Shown: piece by piece, positions 46,587 through 55,500 of the stretch
Layout of the letters: every line of letters begins with the position of its first letter
Position numbering within the stretch: position 1 is the stretch's first letter
Assembly: GCF_029891735.1 (NCBI RefSeq)
Contig: NZ_JANQDH010000041.1
Span: 1-64,000, forward strand
Direction of reading: 5' to 3'
Length of the DNA: 64,000 nt
DNA from: Chrysosporum bergii ANA360D
GTDB taxonomy: Bacteria > Cyanobacteriota > Cyanobacteriia > Cyanobacteriales > Nostocaceae
The notes under the pieces: generated by a model
The model's input: the letters and a program-made list of their open reading frames with translations, nothing else
Database searches by the model: none
What the model was told of the DNA's origin: nothing
Position numbers and translations under genes: made by a program

Positions 46587-46946
46587 ATGGCAAATTGGCA
46601 ATGTGTTAAACAATGTGGGGCTTGCTGTAACCTAGACCCAGTAGAGCGTCCCGACCTAGAAGATTACCTCACACCAGCAGAATTAGAACTATACCTGAGT
46701 ATGGTAGGAAAAGACGGATGGTGCATTAACTTTGACCATAGTACCAGAGAATGCCGGATTTACCCCAACCGCCCTCGTTTTTGCCGGGTAGAACCAGAAA
46801 TATTTGAAGATATGTATGGAATTGAGCCAGCAGAACTCAATGATTTTGCTATTGACTGCTGTCACCAGCATATCGAGGGAATTTATGGAGAACGCAGTTT
46901 AGAAATCCTCCGCTTTAATCAAATTATTGGTTTTTCATCAACTTAA
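46587..46946 (+). CDS. YkgJ-type cysteine-cluster protein
   Basis: 119 residues with eight cysteines in the order QCVKQCGACC, WCINF, ECRIYPNRPRFC and DCC. The C-x3-C-x2-CC and C-x8-C spacing is the YkgJ/CxxCxxCC zinc- or iron-binding family. It is cytosolic. Function of the family is unresolved; some members are proposed Fe-S or zinc carriers. It lies upstream of the GDT1 pair on the same strand with a 53-base gap. Confidence 0.85.
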   Translation: MANWQCVKQCGACCNLDPVERPDLEDYLTPAELELYLSMVGKDGWCINFDHSTRECRIYPNRPRFCRVEPEIFEDMYGIEPAELNDFAIDCCHQHIEGIYGERSLEILRFNQIIGFSST

Positions 46947-46999
46947 TTTGTGGCGTGGGGTTGCAATTTCTCACCATCATCTGAGAAAATGAGAACAAT

Positions 47000-47464
47000 A
47001 TGAAAGCAACCTCGCAATTACAACTACTGCCTGTGAAACTTGACTCTGTACCTGCAAGTTTTTCTGTCTCCTCCCAGACAGAAAACCAGCCCGAAATAAA
47101 AGACAGCAACGAATCTAACTTGAATGCTGCAACCACTGCACCCCTACAGCCCGTAGTTACCCATAGTCAAAACCATCAGGAATCAGTAGCGGCTGTTTTC
47201 AGTACTACCTTCCTAACCATATTTCTGGCGGAAATTGGTGACAAAACTCAGCTATCTACTTTATTAATGAGCGCGGAATCTCATTCACCCTGGGTAGTGT
47301 TTCTGGGATCTGGGGTAGCCCTCATTACTACTAGCTTATTAGGCGTGCTTTTAGGTGGTTGGCTCGCCAGTCGTCTCAGTCCAAAAACCATAGAAAAATC
47401 AGCAGGGATGATGTTATTACTTATTTCTCTGATGCTGTTTTGGGATGTAATTAGTAATTCTTAA
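47000..47464 (+). CDS. GDT1/TMEM165-family cation exporter, subunit 1
   Basis: 154 residues. Residues 1-60 are a polar, disordered N-terminal arm; three hydrophobic helices follow. The family motif E-x-G-D-K-T is in LAEIGDKTQLSTLLM (near residue 80). The family exports Mn2+ or Ca2+ across the plasma or thylakoid membrane. Family proteins in other organisms have two such motifs in one chain; here each gene has one, so this protein probably pairs with the next gene product. Confidence 0.85.
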   Translation: MKATSQLQLLPVKLDSVPASFSVSSQTENQPEIKDSNESNLNAATTAPLQPVVTHSQNHQESVAAVFSTTFLTIFLAEIGDKTQLSTLLMSAESHSPWVVFLGSGVALITTSLLGVLLGGWLASRLSPKTIEKSAGMMLLLISLMLFWDVISNS

Positions 47465-47520
47465 TTGCTCAAATCCCCACTTCACCCCACCTACTCTCTA
47501 CTTACAAAATATATGGACTT

Positions 47521-47817
47521 ATGGACTGGAATCTTTTAGGAATCAGCTTTATTACAGTTTTTCTCTCAGAATTAGGTGATAAAAGCCAATTAGCAGCGAT
47601 CGCACTTTCAGGGCGTTCTCAGTCTCGACGGGCAGTATTTTTTGGTACTGCTGGCGCACTATTGCTCACCAGCTTTGCGGGAGCATTAGCAGGTGGGGCT
47701 GTGGCGGAATTGTTACCTACACGGTTATTAAAAACCATAGCAGCTGTAGGTTTTGCTATTTTAGCAGCTCGTTTGCTGTTATTTAACAATGACGCATCAC
47801 CCGATTCTGAACCATAA
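47521..47817 (+). CDS. GDT1/TMEM165-family cation exporter, subunit 2
   Basis: 98 residues with three hydrophobic helices and the motif SELGDKSQLAAIALSGRS near residue 15. It is one half of a GDT1-type transporter; the other half is the preceding gene, 56 bases upstream. A heterodimer would provide the pair of E-x-G-D motifs needed for a metal site. This matches the two-component Mn exporters (Hmx1/Hmx2 type) described in some cyanobacteria. Confidence 0.85.
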   Translation: MDWNLLGISFITVFLSELGDKSQLAAIALSGRSQSRRAVFFGTAGALLLTSFAGALAGGAVAELLPTRLLKTIAAVGFAILAARLLLFNNDASPDSEP

Positions 47818-47818
47818 A

Positions 47819-48307
47819 CTACACTTGTCGCCAGCACCAGCTTAAAAGTGTTCCTCCTAGCAATAGTTTGATTGCTTCTAGGACAAAATAACCACCATGC
47901 AGTAAATTCATCTGGGTTGGAGTTGCCAACACTGTTTCAAACAAGTTCAAATGAATTCCCACAGCACACATTTGTGGAGTGAGAAAATAGGTATTCACTA
48001 GAGTGATAACCAGCAAAATCACCGAAACAACAATACTGCTACCACCCCAGCGAGATTTAGTTTTACTCCCAGCCAATACACCAGTTAATACCACAGCAGC
48101 AGATAATAATTCAACGCGGTTAAAGTTCCAAAACATCGCATAGCCTGCTGTAGTAAAATCCGTCTGACTCATCATGCCAGAAAAGTAAAGACTAGGCATA
48201 ATTACCCAATCTAAAACTAGGCTCCCACTCAACCAAAACCACAAAGTGAGCATAGTAGCTGTTTGCCAAGCTGGGCGCTTGAATTCAACTGTAGAAGTAG
48301 TATTCAT
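47819..48307 (-). CDS. Four-helix membrane protein of unknown function
   Basis: 162 residues with four hydrophobic segments (near residues 18-38, 62-80, 90-110 and 138-158). Between helices 1 and 2 is VIMPSLYFSGMM, and the last loop has LLHGGYFVLEAIKLLLGG. The scattered Met and His residues in helix ends suggest metal or heme sensitivity but no motif is certain; DUF4149-like proteins have a similar outline. Its stop is one base from the stop of the converging GDT1 gene, so the two transcripts overlap. Confidence 0.6.
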   Translation of the reverse strand: MNTTSTVEFKRPAWQTATMLTLWFWLSGSLVLDWVIMPSLYFSGMMSQTDFTTAGYAMFWNFNRVELLSAAVVLTGVLAGSKTKSRWGGSSIVVSVILLVITLVNTYFLTPQMCAVGIHLNLFETVLATPTQMNLLHGGYFVLEAIKLLLGGTLLSWCWRQV

Positions 48308-48436
48308 AGAAAAGAATAATGGCTTGTGTTCTATGTTTCGAGTTTAACTGAAAGAATAGTTTTTACAGCACATATAAATTCTTTTTTACAAATATACTCA
48401 TAACTTCAAAAACACACTTCACTCCAGGTAGGTAGT

Positions 48437-48895
48437 TTACCTCCGCACTTGAGCGCTAAACCCAGACGCTTTAAACTGCTTCAGCTTTAAAGGTCCTGGC
48501 TGATTTGCCGGGACAGAAATTCTCAAGTTAAAATCACTCACACCCGGAGGAACTTTCGGAATTGAACCGAGCCGAGTACGGTTTTGCAGCACTGGGTTAT
48601 TGTTGACATCATAAATGCGTCCAAAGATATCCGCATCATAGACCGTTTTGTAAGTGCTATTTTGTGCCTTACCTGTGACAATAAAGCAATTAGCCCGGGC
48701 GCTACCACCACTAATCACAGATCCTTCTGCCAGTTCTGGTGGACAATCTCCATAGGAGAGGTCAAATAGTTTAATTTGCGTCAGTGCTATGGCTTGTGGA
48801 GTGTACAACCATGACAAAACTGTAATTAGGCAAGATACAACAATTACAGTGATTGTTTTTGTATAGTTAGCGATGCCTCTCGAATAGTTTCCCAT
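48437..48895 (-). CDS. Secreted protein of unknown function, cyanobacterial type
   Basis: 152 residues from ATG 48895 (MGNYSRGIANYTKTITV), with GAGGG 4-5 bases upstream. A longer frame to 49021 overlaps aroE and is rejected. A signal peptide spans residues about 13-35 ending A-I-A-L. The mature protein has two cysteines (Y-G-D-C-P-P and A-N-C-F) and a beta-sandwich-like pattern with V-P-P-G-V-S-D-F. Family not recognised. It is 41 bases after the aroE stop on the same strand. Confidence 0.65.
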   Translation of the reverse strand: MGNYSRGIANYTKTITVIVVSCLITVLSWLYTPQAIALTQIKLFDLSYGDCPPELAEGSVISGGSARANCFIVTGKAQNSTYKTVYDADIFGRIYDVNNNPVLQNRTRLGSIPKVPPGVSDFNLRISVPANQPGPLKLKQFKASGFSAQVRR

Positions 48896-48936
48896 AAAAC
48901 CCTCAGTTGCGATCAAGTTATGACTCCAGATGACAT

Positions 48937-49830
48937 TCAAACAGCCTTGCAATCGGCTTTCAGGTGATTTCGCAATGCTTGGCGCATTACATCTACAGGT
49001 AAAGTTTCCCGTTGTAACCAAATTTTTAAAGCCGCTACTCCTTGTTGAAGTAACATTTCTAAACCATTAATGGCAATTGCTCCTTGTTTTTTAGCTTGCT
49101 GGAGAAATTGGCTAGTGTGAGGAATATATATCAGATCGTAAGCGATCGCACCTGGAGATAATTTCTGCATATCTCCCATACTCACAGGTGATTCATTCAT
49201 TAGGGGATACATACCCACAGGAGTTGTATTCACTAACAAATTAGCTTGGGGGATGAGTTCTCCTAAATCATCCCATATATTAATTTGCAATTTTTCCCAC
49301 TCGGGTAAATTAGCCCAACTATTGCGAAATTCTTGTAACTTTTGCCAACTGCGCCCCACCACATGAATTTGAGCCACTCCCAACTGCTGACAACCAGCCA
49401 CCACCGCCCTAGCAGCGCCTCCATTGCCTAAAATTACGGCCATCTTTTGATTCCAATCTTGCCGATATGTTGTCTGTAAGGGAGCAATAAAACCTTCTAT
49501 ATCTGTATTTGTACCCACCCACTGCTCATGTTGGTAACTAACAGTATTCACTGCCCCTATGGCTTGGGCGATGGGGGTAATTTCTGACAAAAAGGGCATA
49601 ATTGCTTGTTTGTGGGGAATTGTCACATTAAAACCCACAACATTGATAGCAGCCAAACCAGCCATGGCTACTTCTAAATTTTCTGGTTTGATGGGGAAAG
49701 GCAGATAAACATAATCTAATCCTAATGCGGCCATAGCCGCATTGTGCATCACAGGCGATAAAGAATGTTCCACTGGATGCCCAATTACGCCCAAAAGTTG
49801 GGTTTTACCCGTGATAGATAAATTATTCAT
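48937..49830 (-). CDS. aroE: Shikimate dehydrogenase
   Basis: Reduces 3-dehydroshikimate with NADPH in aromatic amino-acid synthesis. 297 residues: shikimate-binding GHPVEHSLSPVMHNAA, catalytic Lys in NVTIPHKQAIM, NADPH loop GNGGAARAVVAG near residue 139, NTTPVGMYP near 209, and a C-terminal LLQQGVAALKIW. Complete and normal in length. Confidence 0.96.
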   Translation of the reverse strand: MNNLSITGKTQLLGVIGHPVEHSLSPVMHNAAMAALGLDYVYLPFPIKPENLEVAMAGLAAINVVGFNVTIPHKQAIMPFLSEITPIAQAIGAVNTVSYQHEQWVGTNTDIEGFIAPLQTTYRQDWNQKMAVILGNGGAARAVVAGCQQLGVAQIHVVGRSWQKLQEFRNSWANLPEWEKLQINIWDDLGELIPQANLLVNTTPVGMYPLMNESPVSMGDMQKLSPGAIAYDLIYIPHTSQFLQQAKKQGAIAINGLEMLLQQGVAALKIWLQRETLPVDVMRQALRNHLKADCKAV

Positions 49831-49916
49831 TAGTCATTAGTCAATTGCAAAACAGTTTAAGACTAGTGGGGGATAAAATTACAATTATTAGAACTCACTT
49901 AACAACCCTTTATATC

Positions 49917-50879
49917 ATGCAAGTAACCACAAATTCCTCCACAACTCCAATTCCTGGACTTTATTGGCAGTGGAGGGGTCACAACATCTATTACGTTCAT
50001 GCGGGAGAAAAACAACCACCACGCCCCCCCCTGTTGTTAGTGCATGGTTTTGGCGCATCCACAGACCACTGGCGTAAGAACATCACAGGACTATGCCAGG
50101 ATTTTGAAGTATTTGCCATCGACCTTTTAGGATTTGGTCGTTCAGCAAAACCCAACTTGGAATATGGTGGTGATTTGTGGCGTGACCAGCTGGCTGATTT
50201 TATCAGTGAAGTAATTGGACAAAAAACAATATTAGCAGGTAACTCCCTCGGTGGCTATGCTTGTTTATGTGTAGCCGCACAATGTCCTGACATTGCAAGT
50301 GGTTTAGTGCTACTCAATAGTGCTGGACCCTTTAGCCAAAACCCCACCTCCTCTGAACCAGAAGCTTTACAAGCACAAATTCAACCCCCCAAACAACTCT
50401 CTGGTTTACAAAAACTACTGGGTGATGCTGTTAAATGGATCTTGCAACAACCTTTAAGCCAGTTTCTTTTATTTCAATACGTGCGACAACGTTGGGTAAT
50501 TCGCCAAACTCTAGAAAAGGTTTATCTAAATAAAAGTGCAATCACAGAGCAACTAATAGACGAAATTGCTCGTCCTGCCTATGATTCCGGCGCTTTAGAT
50601 GTATTTATTTCTGTTTTTAGCACTCCACAAGGAGAAAAAGTTGATGTGCTGTTAAAACAATTAAGTTGTTCTCTCTTACTGTTATGGGGAGAGGCTGATC
50701 CTTGGATGAATACCAGAGAACGTTCCCAAAAGTTTCGTCAATACTATCCCCAACTCACAGAATATTTTATCACCGCCGGTCATTGTCCTCATGACGAAGC
50801 ACCAGAACAGGTGAACTCTCTTTTACGTGATTGGGTATTGTCCAAAATCCAAAATCCAAAATTCAATTACCCTTTATAG
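49917..50879 (+). CDS. Alpha/beta-fold hydrolase
   Basis: 320 residues from ATG 49917 (MQVTTNSSTTPIPGLYW). Motifs: oxyanion LLVHGFGASTDHWRKN, the nucleophile elbow GNSLGGYA (Ser near residue 118), the acid Asp in LLLWGEADPW and the His in TAGHCPHDEAPE. This resembles the cyanobacterial/plastid alpha/beta hydrolases near epoxide hydrolase and BphD-type families; the substrate is unknown. A single upstream frame to 49845 is ignored. Its 3' end overlaps the convergent nitroreductase by 13 bases. Confidence 0.85.
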   Translation: MQVTTNSSTTPIPGLYWQWRGHNIYYVHAGEKQPPRPPLLLVHGFGASTDHWRKNITGLCQDFEVFAIDLLGFGRSAKPNLEYGGDLWRDQLADFISEVIGQKTILAGNSLGGYACLCVAAQCPDIASGLVLLNSAGPFSQNPTSSEPEALQAQIQPPKQLSGLQKLLGDAVKWILQQPLSQFLLFQYVRQRWVIRQTLEKVYLNKSAITEQLIDEIARPAYDSGALDVFISVFSTPQGEKVDVLLKQLSCSLLLLWGEADPWMNTRERSQKFRQYYPQLTEYFITAGHCPHDEAPEQVNSLLRDWVLSKIQNPKFNYPL

Positions 50880-51529
50880 GAATTACCCATCTTATCAACA
50901 GAAACGTTATGAGACAATGGCAAGCGACCAGGGTTTAAGCGTGGTTCTGCTGCATAACCGACAGGAACTAAAACAGCGATCGCTAAATCAGGGTCATCTG
51001 CACCAATTACCTCTTTCACCTGATCCTCAATCCAGCCATTCATAAAGCAGGTAGATAAACCTAAACTTTCTGCGGCTAATACTAAATGAGTAGCAGCAAT
51101 CATGGCATCTTTGACAGCGTATTCTCGGCGTTTGTCTCCCAGTGCAGCTTGAAATTTGGGAATAGCGCCTTTAAAATAGTTTACTGTTCCTTCATTCCAG
51201 GCTCCAGCTGCCATGGCCAGTTCATAAACTGCGGTTAAATCTTTTTCTCCAACCCTGGGGTCAGCTGCAAAAACAAACGTCACTGGTGCTTGAATAATTT
51301 GCTTTTGATTCCAAGCCGCTGCTGCTAATGCTGCCTTTTGCGCCTCATCCTGGACAAGAATAATTTGCCAGTCCTGGATATTGTAACTGCTAGGCGCAGC
51401 CACCGTTAATTCTACTAGTTGCTTCAGCAGTTCCGGCCCAATGGGGTCAGTTTTAAAAGTTTTGATAGAACGACGTTGGATAATGGCTTGAGGCACATCT
51501 AAAGGTTGAATTTGAGTGGTCGGATTCAT
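50867..51529 (-). CDS. Nitroreductase-family flavoprotein
   Basis: 220 residues, FMN-dependent NAD(P)H oxidoreductase fold. N-terminal IIQRRSIKTFKTDP (FMN phosphate contact R-R-S), AAPSSYNIQDWQIILV and the C-terminal VPVGYAAEPRLNPGR are family hallmarks. The start has AGGAGA 7 bases upstream. Physiological substrate (quinone, nitro compound or flavin) cannot be told. Confidence 0.9.
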   Translation of the reverse strand: MNPTTQIQPLDVPQAIIQRRSIKTFKTDPIGPELLKQLVELTVAAPSSYNIQDWQIILVQDEAQKAALAAAAWNQKQIIQAPVTFVFAADPRVGEKDLTAVYELAMAAGAWNEGTVNYFKGAIPKFQAALGDKRREYAVKDAMIAATHLVLAAESLGLSTCFMNGWIEDQVKEVIGADDPDLAIAVLVPVGYAAEPRLNPGRLPLSHNVSVDKMGNSYKG

Positions 51530-51615
51530 GAGATTCTCCTGATAATCACAATAGTTAACTTTTCAGCCGTAGTTTTTATTATGGGGTATTACTCAGCAAT
51601 TTTTGGCGTACCCCA

Positions 51616-51679
51616 TCTTTGACCGAAATATCAACGGCGAGCAAGCCCCTAGCTTCAGACACGGGGGTTAGCCGTTAGC
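51616..51679. other. Possible right end of a decayed IS200/IS605-type element
   Basis: AAGCCCC (51643-51649) faces GGGGGTT (51663-51669) across a loop containing AGCTTCAG, the layout of the right-end hairpin of cyanobacterial IS200/IS605 elements. The first 20 bases (TCTTTGACCGAAATATCAAC) recur at 2081-2100. No transposase or TnpB is nearby. The 51530-51890 gap is otherwise filled by the repeat unit and methyltransferase stub described next. Confidence 0.3.
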
Positions 51680-51729
51680 GACTTTAATCGCCTTCCCCAT
51701 TCTTCAACTAATTCGGTTACAATATTTTC

Positions 51730-51880
51730 TTTTGGTGACACACTGGAAGCGTGTGTTACAGTGACGATGCTAGCATATTTCTTCAATTATTCTAATTTCT
51801 TTCTCTGTTAACCCATACAATTTATACACTATCTCATCTATTTTCCTTTCTAATTCTTTTGCGTCTATTTCCTGCTTTTA
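51730..51880 (-). pseudogene. Stub of a methyltransferase 3' end with REP unit
   Basis: On the minus strand this encodes KQEIDAKELERKIDEIVYK then LYGLTEKEIRIIEEIC and a stop, nearly identical to the C-terminus of the 52502-57199 methyltransferase (IDEIVYKLYGLTEKEIRII). 66 bases (51778-51843) are identical to 52519-52584. Next to it (51730-51772) is one copy of the repeat unit TTTTGGTGACAC.C..GAAGC, as found six times inside the methyltransferase gene. It has no start codon. It is the remains of a second methyltransferase copy or a duplicated 3' end. Confidence 0.8.
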
Positions 51881-51890
51881 GTGTTTAAAA

Positions 51891-52124
51891 TCAAAGCTTA
51901 TCATAGTCTTCAGGTTCGTTATCGGAGACTTTATTTAAAACTTGTTTAAATTTATCCCAATTGCCTTTTTTTGCTTTATCTTCTATATAATCTTTAGTCA
52001 TCCAAGCGGAAATTTGAGCCGATAAAGCAATGGTAATGAGTTGCTCGACTGAGATATTTTCTCTATTGGCTAAGGTTTCTAGTTGTTGGTATAAAGCATC
52101 AGGGATTTGTGTGTTTAGGTTCAT
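51891..52124 (-). CDS. Antitoxin-like ribbon-helix-helix protein
   Basis: 77 residues: N-terminal MNLNTQIPDALYQQLETLAN and ENISVEQLITIALSAQISAW form the short strand plus two helices of a ribbon-helix-helix DNA-binding dimer, with an acidic C-terminal tail for toxin binding. Its ATG overlaps the TGA of the PIN-domain frame (ATGA), the standard coupling of toxin-antitoxin pairs, although here the toxin is first. Since the toxin appears broken, the antitoxin may be a remnant still able to regulate. Confidence 0.8.
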   Translation of the reverse strand: MNLNTQIPDALYQQLETLANRENISVEQLITIALSAQISAWMTKDYIEDKAKKGNWDKFKQVLNKVSDNEPEDYDKL

Positions 52125-52505
52125 AGTTTTATTTCTCCTATAAGTTGTAAAAATTCTTTAGGGGTTAAAATCAAAATTCCAAATTTTTCCACAGGTTTAA
52201 GGTCTTTTCTATTATAGCTAATGATGAAGTCTGCTTGTGCTTCAATGGCTAAATCTATTAAAAAGTCATCATTAGAGTCTTTAGCAAGGGGTCGCCAAAG
52301 ATAAAAAATTTTCTGTTGATTACCCATGGCACAAATTCCATTAATAACATTATCAATATCTTCTAATGTTAATTGTAGTTCTTGATGTTCTCGTTTTAAT
52401 TCGTTGATCATTGAGTAAGGTCAAGAGTTTATAAGATGCGCCTTTTTTTGAGCGTAATCCTGATAACATTATGTTAGTATCAATAACTAATTGATAGATT
52501 CTCAT
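52121..52505 (-). pseudogene. PIN-domain toxin, frameshifted
   Basis: Starting at ATG 52505, in ATGA overlap with the methyltransferase stop, the frame reads MRIYQLVIDTNIMLSGLRSK then KGASYKLLTLLNDQR: a typical PIN start with the catalytic D-T-N. The rest of the PIN domain (KREHQELQLTLEDIDNVI through DDFLIDLAIE, then FIISYNRKDL) continues in another frame, open from 52411 to 52121. The total length of 385 bases is not a multiple of three, and the segment expected between the parts (about 17 residues with a conserved Glu) is missing. I infer a deletion that inactivated the toxin. A sequencing error could explain the frame change but not the missing residues. Confidence 0.75.
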
Positions 52506-55500
52506 TTTTGCTTAACACTTTCTTCAATTATTCTAATTTCTTTCTCTGTTAACCCATACAATTTATACACTATCTCATCTATTTCTCTTTCTAATTTTGT
52601 CGTGTCTGCTTTCGGGTTTTGCCGTTTTATTTCCAGGATTTTTTCTACAATTCTTGTAACACACGCATCCTGCGTGTCTGTAGGCTTGGGGATAGATAAC
52701 GGTGAAATATACATTGGTTTATATTCTAGAAATCCACCTTGTCTTGTGGCTGCACTTTGAGAAACTAGATATTGTGTTACAGGAGAATTTAAAACTGCTA
52801 ATAAATACAAACTGTCAGAAACAATTAAATTAGCAGGTGCATTAATATAATAATTAGGTTCTGCAAAAGTAAATTGTGGTTCTGTTGCTAAATTACCCCA
52901 AACAATTTTAGTTTCTTCAAACTCTTTATAGTAAGTAGCCGCACATCTTTGTAAAGCATACCATTCATATCTAATTCCTGTTTCTGCTTTATTCCTAGAT
53001 AATAATTGTTCTTTATATTGACTTAAATGATTTAAAATAGCAGGATATTGTTTCCTAAATTCTTCTTCTGCTTTAACTGAAACACCAACTATTGTACTAT
53101 CTTCATGTAAAGGAAAATGCCAAGGAATAAATAAAAGCCATAAATCAGGATTATTAACCACCCATCTTTTAACATCCCTACCCCGTAAAAATGGTTTCAA
53201 AACTTCCTCTGATGAAGGATGTTCATTAATTAATCTATCTCTAGTTTCTCTATCAACAATAAATGCTTCATTAAAACCGGTTAGAACACCACGATAAAAC
53301 CGGCCATTAACATATTCTCCTAATGGCGTTCCTGTTTTTCTTAACTTTTCCAATAACTGTAAAACAGTATTATCTTCTAATTGCCATCCTTGAGATTTTA
53401 AGGCTTTTTGTTCAATGTAAAAACTGTCTGTATTCAAGACTTCGATAAAATTATCAAAGGGTTTACCTATTTGCCAGTTTAATACTTTTATTTTAGTATC
53501 AATATTTTGTTTTGGTGACACGCTAGAAGCGTGTGTTACTTTCTCAATATTTTGTTTTGGTGACACGCTAGAAGCCTGTGTTACTTTCTCAATATTTTGT
53601 TTTGGTGACACGCTAGAAGCCTGTGTTACTTTCTCAATATTTTGTTTTGGTGACACGCTAGAAGCCTGTGTTACTTTCTCAATATTTTGTTTTGGTGACA
53701 CGCTAGAAGCGTGTGTTACTTTCTCAATATTTTGTTTTGGTGACACGCTAGAAGCCTGTGTTACAGTGATGATGATGCTAGGATAGGCTATAGCTGTAAA
53801 TACAGGTGCATCTCCAAAGTCTATTAGTTGTTTTAATTGAGTTTTCCTAACTAAAAATTCCCGTAACTTTTCCCCATATCCTGAACGAAAATATTTATTA
53901 GAGGTAATATAGGTTAAAATTCCTTTCTTGTTTAATAGTTTGATTCCTTGTTCAAAAAAGTAAACATATAAATCAGCTACTCCTGTAAAACAGCTATATT
54001 GTTGTTTTAAAATTGGTTTTAGTTCCTTAATTTTCTCTTGTCTAACATAAGGAGGATTACCAATACAAATATCAAAAGCATCAACCCCAAACATCCAACT
54101 AGGATCAAAAAAATCAGCACAGGTATTCAAATCATAAGGATTCCATCTTGCCAAAGTATCAGCAGTTGCAGTTTCTAACCCCGTTGACTTCAATAACTGA
54201 CTAATTTCTGTCCGTAAAATATTATCTTTCTCTCGACATTTTTTCTTGGTTTTCGGTGTCCTGGCTTGAAAATATTGTTTCCGGACTTGCTTTAACTCTT
54301 CCTCCTTTCTTATCACCTCTGGACTTCTTAAACTTAACTGAGTTTCTAACCCAATTAAAGAATTAGCAGCAACAAATTTAGTCTCCAGATTAGGTAACGG
54401 TAAAATCCCCCGATTAGCTTGATTATTATTCACCCTTTGGTCAACAATTAACGATATAAAAAAGCGTAACTTAGCAATTTGTACCGCTATCGGTTGAATA
54501 TCAACCCCAAAAATACAATTTTCAATCAAGAATAACTTCCGGGGATAGTCCATCTCATTATTCTCAAACTCATCTTCTATTTCTGCTAACCTTTCCTGTA
54601 ACTTCTGTATCGCTTCTTCCCTTGCATCTTCATAACTAATTTGTTTCGCCACCTGAATATCCCTTAACACAGGTGCTATAGCTTTTTCCTTCTGTTGCTG
54701 TTTCCATTTACTATTATTAGGGTCAAGTTTCCCTAAAATAAACACCAATTTCTGTAAAATTCCCATAGGAAACGCCCCGGACCCACAAGCAATATCAACA
54801 ATTTTTAGGTGATCAATGGCATTAATTAAACGGTTAACTTCATCATCATTAAATTGATGACAGTCATCACCATAAGATAGTAAGTGAGTAAACCGCGTAA
54901 CACAATCATCTTGATTGTTGGATTGAGACAAGCTAGAAGCTTGTGCTACGGTAACACAATCATCTTGATTGTTGGATTGAGACAAGCTAGAAGCTTGTGC
55001 TACGTTGGGGGGATGATTAGCTATATATGTTTGGACTCTTTCTAAATGTTGAGGCGATCGCACAATTTGATCATAAGATTCTTTTTGCCATAGTTGACCA
55101 CGACGGTTAAGATATTTATTAATTTGATTAGCAGTAAAGGATTTCCAAGAATGGGTAATTTCTGATAATTTATGGTTGCCTAATGGTGTCACAATAACAT
55201 GAACATGATTTGGCATGATCACCCATTCTCCTAAATGATAGCGATCGCCGTCAAAATAAGCCAAGGTATCAGCTACAATTTTAGCCAGTTGAGGGTCTTT
55301 GAGATGACATTCTCCCATACCAGCATCTAACCATTGATCAACTCTTTGGGAAAAAAGACGATGATATTCGGCTTGTTCTGTTTCTGATAAAGGTTCAGGA
55401 TGTTTTTTTTGCCAGTCTTCTTTTTCTTGTTCTAAGAATTGCAGTTTCACTTGAGGAAGGGAGTCTGCTAAACGAAATGTGACAAAATATGTTGCCCCAT

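Noticed and set aside
48896-49021. N-terminal extension of the secreted-protein gene
   Set aside because: It would overlap aroE and place the signal peptide internally; the ATG at 48895 has a ribosome-binding site.
53501-53764. CRISPR array
   Set aside because: Six near-identical 45-bp units directly abut with no variable spacers, and they are coding and in frame; this is a tandem repeat.
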